Assembly (NCBI RefSeq): GCF_031846325.1
Contig: NZ_JAVRHZ010000001.1
Span: 833,898 to 897,897, forward strand
Direction: 5' to 3'
DNA length: 64,000 nucleotides
From: Patiriisocius_A hiemis
GTDB lineage: Bacteria; Bacteroidota; Bacteroidia; Flavobacteriales; Flavobacteriaceae
Shown here in pieces: positions 35,848 to 43,232 of this stretch (position 1 is the first letter of the stretch; each line of letters opens with the position of its first letter). Below the pieces are notes generated by a model. That model was not told the DNA's origin. It ran no database searches and saw only the letters and a program-made list of their open reading frames with translations. The position numbers and the translations under genes were made by a program.

Positions 35848-37296
35848 ATGAATTTTGATGACGTTTATGAAAAAGAACTGTCCTTTCAAACAGACCGCCG
35901 TAAAGCATCTGTAGAATTTATAAAAATTGTAAGTGACTTATGGTATGATAAGTCAATTGAGCTTGTTCTCTTTCGTAATCAATTAATTGATTGTAACGTA
36001 AGTGAAATTTTAAACTTGCATGAATATGCTGGCGAGTTTGTACAAAAACCAATTTCTATTTTTGATTCTGTAGAGATTGCACAAGCAATCCAAAAATTAG
36101 ATTTACCACCAGCAAAGCTAGACATCGGTAAATTAACTTATGAGTACCATCTAGAGGACAATAAGTATAATGATGCAATGGCATTTATTAGCGATAAATT
36201 AAAAGACGCTAAAGCAAGCCAAGACATCACTCCTAAAGACATTGTACTTTATGGTTTTGGTCGCATTGGACGTTTATTAGCTAGAGAATTAATGACACGT
36301 ACTGGCGGTGGTAATCAAATGCGATTGCGTGCAATTGTAACAAGAGGCGCTATTACAGAGAGTGTTTTAGAAAAAAGAGCTTCTTTATTACAATACGATT
36401 CGGTTCACGGAGATTTTCCTGGGACAGTACGAGCGGACTTTGAGAATAGTGCTTTAATAATTAACGGTACTACAGTTCATATTATTTCTGCCAATCAACC
36501 AGAAGATATAGACTATACACAGTATGGTATTGAAGATGCATTAGTTATTGATAATACAGGAGCCTTCAGAGATGATGAAGCATTAGCTAGACACTTAGTT
36601 CCTAATGGAGCATCAAAAGTGTTATTAACAGCACCTGGTAAGGGAGTGCCTAATATAGTACACGGTGTAAACCACAAAGACTACGACCCTGAAAAGGTAG
36701 ATATCTTTTCTGCTGCATCTTGTACTACCAACGCTATAACTCCAGTTTTAAAAGCTATTGAAGACAGTTTTGGTGTAGTCCAAGGTCATTTAGAAACCAT
36801 ACACGCATATACAAATGACCAAAACTTGGTTGACAATATGCATAAAAAATATAGACGTGGTCGTGCAGCTGCCTTAAATATGGTAATTACTGAAACCGGA
36901 GCAGGAAAAGCTGTGTCTAAAGCTTTACCAACTTTTGAAGGTAAACTAACATCAAACGCTATTAGAGTTCCTGTACCTAATGGATCTCTAGCTATTTTAA
37001 AACTAGAGTTAGAAGCAAAAACATCAGTAGATGGATTAAACACTACTATGAAAAAATATGCTCTTGAAGGAGATCTTGTGGAACAAATAAAGTATTCCAT
37101 TAATAATGAATTAGTATCAAGCGATATTGTAGGTTCTTCTGCTCCATCAATTTTTGATAGCAATGCAACAATTGTTGCTGGTGATAACAAAAATGTTGTG
37201 CTATATGTATGGTATGATAATGAGTATGGCTATAGCCACCAAGTAATAAGACTTGCTAAATACATAAGTAAAGTAAGAAGGTTTACTTATTATTAA
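35848..37296 (+). CDS. Glyceraldehyde-3-phosphate dehydrogenase, long form
   Basis: A 482-residue GAPDH. Residues about 1-130 are an extension absent from classical GAPDH (about 330 residues). The NAD-binding motif YGFGRIGR is at 135-142, the catalytic cysteine lies in SAASCTTNAITP, and WYDNEYGYSHQVIRL ends the domain. It interconverts glyceraldehyde-3-phosphate and 1,3-bisphosphoglycerate; long forms in this group may serve gluconeogenesis. The start at ATG 35848 follows the promoter box; a longer TTG frame is excluded. It is a single gene with its own terminator. Confidence 0.92.
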   Translation: MNFDDVYEKELSFQTDRRKASVEFIKIVSDLWYDKSIELVLFRNQLIDCNVSEILNLHEYAGEFVQKPISIFDSVEIAQAIQKLDLPPAKLDIGKLTYEYHLEDNKYNDAMAFISDKLKDAKASQDITPKDIVLYGFGRIGRLLARELMTRTGGGNQMRLRAIVTRGAITESVLEKRASLLQYDSVHGDFPGTVRADFENSALIINGTTVHIISANQPEDIDYTQYGIEDALVIDNTGAFRDDEALARHLVPNGASKVLLTAPGKGVPNIVHGVNHKDYDPEKVDIFSAASCTTNAITPVLKAIEDSFGVVQGHLETIHAYTNDQNLVDNMHKKYRRGRAAALNMVITETGAGKAVSKALPTFEGKLTSNAIRVPVPNGSLAILKLELEAKTSVDGLNTTMKKYALEGDLVEQIKYSINNELVSSDIVGSSAPSIFDSNATIVAGDNKNVVLYVWYDNEYGYSHQVIRLAKYISKVRRFTYY

Positions 37297-37320
37297 TAGT
37301 AATTAAGATAAATAATTAAT

Positions 37321-37346
37321 AAACCCTTTTCATATGAAAAGGGTTT
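37321..37346 (+). terminator. Terminator after the GAPDH gene
   Basis: AAACCCTTTTCA (37321-37332) / TGAAAAGGGTTT (37335-37346) form a 12-base stem followed by TCTTTT. It lies 24 bases after the stop. Confidence 0.88.
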
Positions 37347-37364
37347 TCTTTTAAAAAAACAGGT

Positions 37365-37808
37365 ATGAAAGTCATTCAAGCCTCTTCAGAAAACTTAAAC
37401 CAACTGGTTCCATTATTTGATGGATATAGAGCTTTCTATAAGCAACCTTCAAACATTGAAGCTGCTCGTACTTTTTTAACTGAACGTTTCAGCAAAAAAG
37501 ACTCTATAATATTTATTGCTCTAGACGAAAATGAGAACGGACTCGGCTTTACTCAGTTATACCCTAGCTTTTCTTCAGTAAAAATGCAACGCACGTATAT
37601 TTTGAATGATTTATATGTTTTAGAAAAAGCAAGAGGAAAAGGTATTGGAGAAGCATTAATGAATAAAGCTAAAGAATTTGCAATAGCAAATCACAGTCGT
37701 GGGCTTACACTAGAAACAGACTATGACAATCCTGCACAAAAACTTTATGAACGATTAGGCTGGAAAAGAGACAATAAAGTTTTTCACTATACATGGGAAA
37801 TTAAGTAA
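37365..37808 (+). CDS. GNAT family N-acetyltransferase
   Basis: A 147-residue acetyltransferase with the acetyl-CoA loop LYVLEKARGKGIGEALMNKAKEFA near residues 85-107 and the usual C-terminal LETDYDNPAQKLYERLGWK. FYKQPSN near residue 28 and FTQLYPSFSSVKM are common in a branch of Bacteroidota GNATs acting on small amines, but the substrate is unknown. It begins 18 bases after the GAPDH terminator. Confidence 0.88.
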   Translation: MKVIQASSENLNQLVPLFDGYRAFYKQPSNIEAARTFLTERFSKKDSIIFIALDENENGLGFTQLYPSFSSVKMQRTYILNDLYVLEKARGKGIGEALMNKAKEFAIANHSRGLTLETDYDNPAQKLYERLGWKRDNKVFHYTWEIK

Positions 37809-37849
37809 GCTAATTTTCAGTAAATTTACGTGTAAACAAATAGTGTATT

Positions 37850-38344
37850 ATGGATCATCTTACAAAAATGGAAGAAATGCTGGATCAGGCAAACCTTCAA
37901 ATAAAAAATGGAAAATATGAAGATGCCTCAAACATCTTAGAAAAAATGATTGAAATAGACCCAGATTTTGGTAAGACATATAACCATCTGGGGTACTTGT
38001 ACGAAGTAAAATTTAAAGAATTTGAAAAAGGTGAGACACTCTATAAACTTTGTCTAGAAAAAAGCCCAATGTACCCAGCTATTTATTATAATTATGCTGT
38101 ACTGCTTTCTACCCTAAACAAATATGATGAACTGAAAGAGCTTTTAGATACAGCTATAAACATCCCTGGTATTAGGAAATCTACCATTTTTAATGAATAT
38201 GCTATTATGTATGAACAACAAGGTAAACTAGAGGAAGCAATAGAGCACTACAAAAAAGCTGGAAGAAACTCCATAGATAAGTCTGTTGTAGATAGAGCAA
38301 AAAGCTCTATAGAAAGGTGTAAGTCTAAAAAAGATTTATTTTAA
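37850..38344 (+). CDS. Tetratricopeptide repeat protein
   Basis: A 164-residue soluble helical protein with about three to four TPR units: LEKMIEIDPDFGKTYNHLGYLYE, LCLEKSPMYPAIYYNYAVLLSTL and NEYAIMYEQQGKLEEAIEHYKKA. No signal peptide is visible, so it is probably cytoplasmic and scaffolds another protein. Its stop overlaps the trmD ATG by one base, which couples it to the trmD-pseudouridine synthase run. Confidence 0.8.
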   Translation: MDHLTKMEEMLDQANLQIKNGKYEDASNILEKMIEIDPDFGKTYNHLGYLYEVKFKEFEKGETLYKLCLEKSPMYPAIYYNYAVLLSTLNKYDELKELLDTAINIPGIRKSTIFNEYAIMYEQQGKLEEAIEHYKKAGRNSIDKSVVDRAKSSIERCKSKKDLF

Positions 38345-39018
38345 TGCGAATAGACATTATAACAGTACTACCCGAATTACTCAAAAGTCCTTTTGAGGCC
38401 TCTATATTAAAAAGAGCCATAGAAAAAGGGCTAGTAGAAATACATATGCATAATCTAAGAGAATATGCCAACAATAAGTATAGGCAAATTGACGATTATC
38501 AGTTTGGTGGTGGAGCAGGAATGGTAATGATGGTAGAGCCTATAGATAAATGTATTTCTAAATTAAAAAGTGAAAGAGACTACGATGAAGTGATTTACAT
38601 GACACCAGATGGTGTTACTTTAAATCAAGGTATTGCAAATACAATCTCTACTAAAGAAAACATCATTATCCTATGTGGACATTATAAAGGAGTAGACCAA
38701 CGTGTTCGCGATCACTTTATAACTAGAGAACTATCTATTGGCGACTATGTATTAAGTGGTGGAGAGTTAGGAGCAGCTGTTCTATGTGATACAGTAATAC
38801 GATTACTACCTGGTGTATTAGGAGATGAAACAAGTGCCTTAACTGATAGTTTTCAGGATGATTTATTAGCACCGCCTATATATACAAGACCTTCTGAATA
38901 TAAAGGCTGGAAAGTCCCAGAAATTCTATTAAGTGGTCATAAAAAGAACATTGAAATATGGCGTGAAGAGCAAGCTATTGAACGTACCAAAAAAAGGAGA
39001 CCAGATTTATTGGAGTAA
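38344..39018 (+). CDS. trmD: tRNA (guanine(37)-N1)-methyltransferase
   Basis: A 224-residue SPOUT-class enzyme that methylates N1 of guanosine 37 in tRNA to prevent frameshifting. Marks are MRIDIITVLPELL, the GGGAGMVMMVEP region, ILCGHYKGVDQRVRDHFI, SIGDYVLSGGELGAAV, PIYTRPSEYKGWKVPEILLSG and the C-terminal RTKKRRPDLL. Length is normal. rplS lies one gene downstream, as in the classical trmD-rplS neighbourhood, but here with a pseudouridine synthase between them. Confidence 0.97.
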   Translation: MRIDIITVLPELLKSPFEASILKRAIEKGLVEIHMHNLREYANNKYRQIDDYQFGGGAGMVMMVEPIDKCISKLKSERDYDEVIYMTPDGVTLNQGIANTISTKENIIILCGHYKGVDQRVRDHFITRELSIGDYVLSGGELGAAVLCDTVIRLLPGVLGDETSALTDSFQDDLLAPPIYTRPSEYKGWKVPEILLSGHKKNIEIWREEQAIERTKKRRPDLLE

Positions 39019-39020
39019 AA

Positions 39021-39902
39021 ATGCACCTCTTAAAGCGCGAATCTATTGTAGTCCCAGAACAGAAATCTAACATTAGACTTTCTGATATTCCAGCAGGCAC
39101 ATTTTCTACAATACATTCTAGAAAAGGATTTAAAAAAGCAATTAAAAATGGCTTGGTAACCCTCAATGGAGAAAAGGCTTATACTTCAGATTTTATAAAA
39201 GGTGGAGAATGTGTTACCATTTTTCAGGATACTTCGATATCAAAAAAACCAACCATAGATTTACCCTTAAATATACTCTATGAGGACAACTTCTTAGCAG
39301 TTATATATAAACCAGCAGGCTTGGTTGTAAGCGGGAACAAAAAGTTTACTATTGAGAATGCTTTACCAAAGGCTTTAAAGCTTAGCTCTCAAAAAGATGC
39401 TTTAAAAAGACCAGAGCCTATTCATAGATTAGACTACCCAACTAGCGGCTGTTTACTAATTGGTAAAACAAGTAGTATAGTAATTCAGCTTAATAAACTG
39501 TTTGAAAATAAAAAAATTGATAAAGTTTATCATGCGGTAACAATTCACAACCTTCCTAAACTTGGAACTATAAATACTACGATTGGAGGTAAAGAAAGTT
39601 ATACTGAGTTTGAATGTTTAGAAACAAAAAAGTCCAACAAGTATAATAGTCTAAACCTGGTAAGGATTGTGCCTAAAACCGGTAGAAAGCATCAAATAAG
39701 AAAACACCTATCTGGCATTGGCTCGCCAATTTTAGGTGACAATCAATATGGAATAGAAGGAAAAAAAGGGCTTGGAAATGGGTTGTATCTTCATGCTTCA
39801 AGTCTAGCATTTAATCATCCAATAACTTCACAGAAAGTTTTAATTGAGACAAATTTGCCAAAAAAGTTTTCTACACTATTCAAAAACATGGAAAAACAAT
39901 AA
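39021..39902 (+). CDS. RluA-family RNA pseudouridine synthase with S4 domain
   Basis: A 293-residue protein. Residues about 25-75 form an S4-like RNA-binding domain (TIHSRKGFKKAIKNGLVTLNG), followed by the RluA catalytic domain: LNILYEDNFLAVIYKPAGLVV, the catalytic aspartate in HRLDYPTSGCLL near 150, and RKHQIRKHLSGIGSPILGD. Target position is unknown. It begins two bases after the trmD stop and is probably co-transcribed. Confidence 0.88.
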   Translation: MHLLKRESIVVPEQKSNIRLSDIPAGTFSTIHSRKGFKKAIKNGLVTLNGEKAYTSDFIKGGECVTIFQDTSISKKPTIDLPLNILYEDNFLAVIYKPAGLVVSGNKKFTIENALPKALKLSSQKDALKRPEPIHRLDYPTSGCLLIGKTSSIVIQLNKLFENKKIDKVYHAVTIHNLPKLGTINTTIGGKESYTEFECLETKKSNKYNSLNLVRIVPKTGRKHQIRKHLSGIGSPILGDNQYGIEGKKGLGNGLYLHASSLAFNHPITSQKVLIETNLPKKFSTLFKNMEKQ

Positions 39903-39908
39903 AAAAGA

Positions 39909-39938
39909 TTGTCACACTCATAAAATTGTTTATTTTTG
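39909..39938 (+). promoter_or_regulatory. Promoter of rplS (-33 TTG, 19-base spacer, -7 TATTTTTG)
   Basis: TTG (39909-39911) is followed by 19 bases and TATTTTTG (39931-39938), the full Bacteroidota consensus. Transcription should start near 39943, leaving a leader of about 68 bases before the rplS ATG. Confidence 0.72.
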
Positions 39939-40010
39939 CAATCGATTTTACCCCAACCTCTGGCGATACCCGTGTATGTTGTTGTAAATAAAACTTTTAA
40001 AAAAGAAACA

Positions 40011-40361
40011 ATGGAGTCGTTAGTTAAATTTGTACAAGACGAATTTGTAACAAAAAAAGAATTTCCAAAATTTAGTGCGGGTGATACTATTACCGTGTAC
40101 TATGAAATCCGTGAAGGTGATAAAACTAGAACACAGTTTTTCAGAGGGGTTGTAATACAACTTAGAGGAACTGGAACATCACAAACTTTTACTATTAGAA
40201 AAATGTCTGGTACTGTAGGTGTAGAGCGTATCTTCCCAATTAACTTACCAACAATACAAAAAATTGAAATCAATAAGACAGGTAGTGTTCGTAGAAAACG
40301 TATTTACTATTTTAGAGGTCTTACTGGTAAGAAAGCAAGAATTAGAGAGAAAAAACAATAA
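40011..40361 (+). CDS. rplS: 50S ribosomal protein L19
   Basis: A 116-residue ribosomal protein at the 30S-50S interface. It shows FVTKKEFPKFSAGDTITVYYEI, RTQFFRGVVIQLRG, RKMSGTVGVERIFPI and the basic tail VRRKRIYYFRGLTGKKARIREKKQ. The open frame reaches back to 39936, but that TTG lies inside the promoter box; ATG 40011 is correct and gives the normal length. A strong terminator follows. Confidence 0.97.
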   Translation: MESLVKFVQDEFVTKKEFPKFSAGDTITVYYEIREGDKTRTQFFRGVVIQLRGTGTSQTFTIRKMSGTVGVERIFPINLPTIQKIEINKTGSVRRKRIYYFRGLTGKKARIREKKQ

Positions 40362-40383
40362 TATATTTCTCAAGATAACTTTT

Positions 40384-40412
40384 AAAAAGCAACTCAATTT
40401 GAGTTGCTTTTT
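40384..40412 (+). terminator. Rho-independent terminator after rplS
   Basis: The 12-base stem AAAAAGCAACTC (40384-40395) / GAGTTGCTTTTT (40401-40412) has loop AATTT and continues into a T run. It lies 22 bases after the rplS stop. Confidence 0.93.
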
Positions 40413-40498
40413 TTGTTATAAACAATTGTTAATAAGCTAGGTTTATAAGTTGTTCATATATAAGCAATTAAAAAAGTTGTTTTATTAGATTTCTATAC

Positions 40499-40525
40499 TA
40501 CATTAGCACTATCGATAGTGATGTA
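40499..40525. repeat. Perfect palindrome CACTATCGATAGTG with flanking arms
   Basis: The 14-base perfect palindrome occupies 40507-40520. It is flanked by TACAT (40499-40503) and ATGTA (40521-40525), which are also complementary, with three unpaired bases on one side. It could be a protein-binding operator or a folded RNA element. It lies about 50 bases before the -7 box at 40571. Confidence 0.6.
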
Positions 40526-40570
40526 AAAGTCATGTGAGATAAATAAAGTAACGTTCTTTATAGACTTTTT

Positions 40571-40578
40571 TACATTTG
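40571..40578 (+). promoter_or_regulatory. -7 promoter box (TACATTTG) in the rplS-icd gap
   Basis: Exact TAnnTTTG with no coding sequence following. Transcription would start near 40582, at the foot of the hairpin at 40584-40609. No clear -33 TTG was found at 17-21 bases. Confidence 0.45.
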
Positions 40579-40581
40579 TTA

Positions 40582-40820
40582 AGTACTAACGCTTTTATAG
40601 TTGTTAGTATAAATTAAAAAAGTTTGGGATTTGTTTTTTGCGAAGTAAAATAGCTTTTAGTTATGTACTCGATATATTAACAAGAATATCCCTAGAAATA
40701 TATCACAACCGTGAGGGTTTAATAAACTCACTTTTAAATCGTAAAGATTGGTTGGCAAAGATATGTTTCACAAGAAGCCATAATTTTCGTAGCAATACAG
40801 AATTATGGCTTTTCTTTTTA
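40582..40820 (+). ncRNA. Candidate small RNA gene (about 235 nucleotides)
   Basis: The interval runs from a TACATTTG box to a rho-independent terminator. It starts with the stem TACTAAC (40584-40590) / GTTAGTA (40603-40609). A central hairpin GTGAG...CTCAC lies at about 40711-40731 with an inner TTT/AAA pairing, and the 3' end is the AAGCCATAATT / AATTATGGCTT terminator. No tmRNA, RNase P or SRP RNA signature is visible. A 6S-type RNA of the flavobacterial form is possible, but I could not test it. Boundaries are estimates. Confidence 0.35.
40775..40811 (+). terminator. Rho-independent terminator without an upstream protein gene
   Basis: The 11-base stem AAGCCATAATT (40775-40785) / AATTATGGCTT (40801-40811) with a 15-base loop is followed by TTCTTTTT. 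rplS already has its own terminator 360 bases upstream, so this one should end a different transcript. Confidence 0.75.
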
Positions 40821-40865
40821 CATAAATATAACCCCCTTCCTCTTTTATAAAGGCACGTAAATCGT

Positions 40866-40873
40866 TATCTTTG
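40866..40873 (+). promoter_or_regulatory. -7 promoter box (TATCTTTG) of icd
   Basis: Exact TAnnTTTG, 45 bases before the icd ATG, giving a leader of about 41 bases. Confidence 0.55.
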
Positions 40874-40918
40874 CACTTCAATTTTTTTGACATAATTCAC
40901 TATAAAAAGACACGCTAA

Positions 40919-43147
40919 ATGAGTAAAATCGCTAAAATTATTTATACAAAAACAGATGAAGCACCTGCACTAGCAACCTATTCTTTTTTACCTATTGTAG
41001 AGGCATTTACAAACCCATCTAATATTGCCATTGAGACTAGAGATATCTCACTTGCAGGAAGAATTCTAGCAAACTTTCCTCAGTACTTAAAAGGGGAACA
41101 GCGTGTAAATGATGCACTAGCAGAACTTGGTGAACTTGCCAAAACTCCAGAAGCTAACATCATAAAATTACCTAACATTAGTGCATCAATTCCACAATTA
41201 ACTGCGGCAATTAAAGAGCTACAAACCAAAGGGTTTGCAATCCCAGATTATCCAGAAGACCCACAAACAGAGGAAGAAAAAAACATTCAAGCTACTTATA
41301 ACAAAATTAAAGGAAGTGCTGTTAATCCAGTACTTAGGGAAGGAAATAGTGATCGTAGAGCACCTAAAGCAGTAAAAAATTATGCAAAGAAAAACCCACA
41401 TAGAATGGGTGCATGGGATAGCTCTTCTAAGTCACATGTAGCGACTATGAATGCAGGAGATTTTAGAAACAACGAACAATCTGTTACTATTTCTGAAGCA
41501 GGTTCAGTAAAAATTATTTTAAATGACAATGCAGGTAATGAAGTAGTGCTGAAAGAAAGTGTTCCTGTACTTAAAGGTGAAATAATTGATGCTACGTATA
41601 TGAGTAAGAAAGCATTAATAACCTTTTTACAAGAACAAGTAAAAGATGCTAATGATAAAGGGATTTTGTTTTCATTACATATGAAAGCAACTATGATGAA
41701 AGTAAGTGATCCTATTATTTTTGGACATGCTGTTAGAGTGTATTTTGCTGAATTATTTGATAAGCACCATACAACTTTTGAAGAATTAGGAGTAGATGTA
41801 AATAATGGTTTTGGAGATTTAGTTTCAAAAATTGAAACACTTTCAGAAGACAAAAAGAGTGAAATTTTAAATGATATTGCTTCTATTATGGATTCTAATC
41901 CTGATTTAGCAATGGTGAATAGCGATAAAGGAATAACTAACTTACACGTACCAAGTGATGTAATTATTGACGCCTCTATGCCTGCAATGATTCGTACCTC
42001 TGGGCAAATGTGGAACAAAGACGGTAACCAACAAGACACAAAAGCAGTAATACCAGATAGTAGCTATGCAGCTTTATATCAAGCAACAATAGACTTTTGT
42101 AAAAAACATGGTGCATTTGACCCTACTACTATGGGTACAGTACCTAATGTAGGTTTAATGGCACAAAAAGCTGAAGAATATGGTTCTCACGATAAAACTT
42201 TTGAAATCCCCACAAGCGGTACAGTTAGTGTAATTGACCAAAACGGTACTACATTAATGCAACATACTGTTGAAGCTGGAGACATCTGGCGTATGTGTCA
42301 AGTTAAAGATTTACCTGTTCAAGATTGGGTAAAATTGGCTGTAACTAGAGCAAGAGCGACGGGTAGTCCAGCAGTATTTTGGTTAGATAAAAGCAGAGCA
42401 CATGATGCAGAGCTTATTAAAAAGGTAGAAACATACTTAAAAGAACACAATACCGATGGGCTTGAAATTAAAATTCTTCCATTAGCAGATGCAACTACTT
42501 ACACACTAAGTAGAGTAAAAGAAGGTAAAGACACTATCTCTGTTACTGGAAATGTTTTAAGAGATTATTTGACAGATTTATTTCCAATACTAGAGTTAGG
42601 TACAAGCGCAAAAATGTTATCTATAGTTCCTCTAATGAATGGAGGTGGGTTATTTGAAACTGGTGCTGGAGGATCCGCTCCAAAGCACGTACAACAGTTT
42701 ATGAAAGAAGGCCATCTACGTTGGGATTCTTTAGGAGAGTTTTTGGCACTAGGTGTTTCTCTTGAACATTTAGGCGAAAAGTACGAGAACAATAATGCTA
42801 TAATTATGGGAGAAGCTCTAGATGAAGCAACTGAAAAGTACTTAGAAAACAGTAAATCTCCTTCAAGGAAAGTTAATGAGCTAGACAATAGAGGAAGTCA
42901 TTACTATCTTGCTATGTATTGGGCTCAAGCATTAGCAACTCAAGATAGAGATGAAGTTTTAAAAAATAGATTTATTCCTATTGCTGAAAAACTTCAGCAA
43001 GAAGAGGCAACTATCATTTCAGAATTAAATGCTGCACAAGGTAGCCCTGTTGATATTGGCGGATATTATGAACCAACCGAAGCATTAGCAAAACAACAAA
43101 TGCGACCTAGCAAAACATTAAATACTATACTTTCAGAAATAAAGTAG
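40919..43147 (+). CDS. icd: NADP-dependent isocitrate dehydrogenase, monomeric type
   Basis: A 742-residue TCA-cycle enzyme that oxidises isocitrate to 2-oxoglutarate with NADP. The length and text (KIIYTKTDEAPALATYSFLPIVEAF, LREGNSDRRAP, KNPHRMGAWDSSSKSHVATM, LHMKATMMKVSDPIIFGH, GGLFETGAGGSAPKHVQQF) are those of the monomeric family, unrelated in size to the 45-kDa dimeric Icd. It is a single gene with its own promoter box and terminator. No isocitrate lyase or aconitase gene lies nearby. Confidence 0.96.
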   Translation: MSKIAKIIYTKTDEAPALATYSFLPIVEAFTNPSNIAIETRDISLAGRILANFPQYLKGEQRVNDALAELGELAKTPEANIIKLPNISASIPQLTAAIKELQTKGFAIPDYPEDPQTEEEKNIQATYNKIKGSAVNPVLREGNSDRRAPKAVKNYAKKNPHRMGAWDSSSKSHVATMNAGDFRNNEQSVTISEAGSVKIILNDNAGNEVVLKESVPVLKGEIIDATYMSKKALITFLQEQVKDANDKGILFSLHMKATMMKVSDPIIFGHAVRVYFAELFDKHHTTFEELGVDVNNGFGDLVSKIETLSEDKKSEILNDIASIMDSNPDLAMVNSDKGITNLHVPSDVIIDASMPAMIRTSGQMWNKDGNQQDTKAVIPDSSYAALYQATIDFCKKHGAFDPTTMGTVPNVGLMAQKAEEYGSHDKTFEIPTSGTVSVIDQNGTTLMQHTVEAGDIWRMCQVKDLPVQDWVKLAVTRARATGSPAVFWLDKSRAHDAELIKKVETYLKEHNTDGLEIKILPLADATTYTLSRVKEGKDTISVTGNVLRDYLTDLFPILELGTSAKMLSIVPLMNGGGLFETGAGGSAPKHVQQFMKEGHLRWDSLGEFLALGVSLEHLGEKYENNNAIIMGEALDEATEKYLENSKSPSRKVNELDNRGSHYYLAMYWAQALATQDRDEVLKNRFIPIAEKLQQEEATIISELNAAQGSPVDIGGYYEPTEALAKQQMRPSKTLNTILSEIK

Positions 43148-43161
43148 AACAAACAAAATTT

Positions 43162-43191
43162 AAAAGCCTTTAGATAAAACTAAAGGCTTTT
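43162..43191 (+). terminator. Rho-independent terminator after icd
   Basis: AAAAGCCTTTAG (43162-43173) / CTAAAGGCTTTT (43180-43191) with a six-base loop is followed by TT and A. It lies 14 bases after the stop. Confidence 0.92.
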
Positions 43192-43232
43192 TTAGTACGT
43201 TGTTAGTACGTACATTTATAAAAAAATTGATT

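Larger units (their letters stand above)
40413..40865. other. Gene-free interval between rplS and icd
   Basis: No protein gene is supported here. The stretch holds a palindrome near 40500-40525, a TACATTTG promoter box (40571-40578), a hairpin straight after it, a second hairpin near 40711 and a terminator at 40775-40811. These are described separately as a possible small RNA gene. A 70-codon frame at 40638-40850 runs across the terminator and resembles no protein. Confidence 0.6.

Noticed and set aside
40638..40850. A 70-codon reading frame between rplS and icd
   Set aside because: It crosses a rho-independent terminator, has no promoter of its own, and its predicted sequence resembles no protein.
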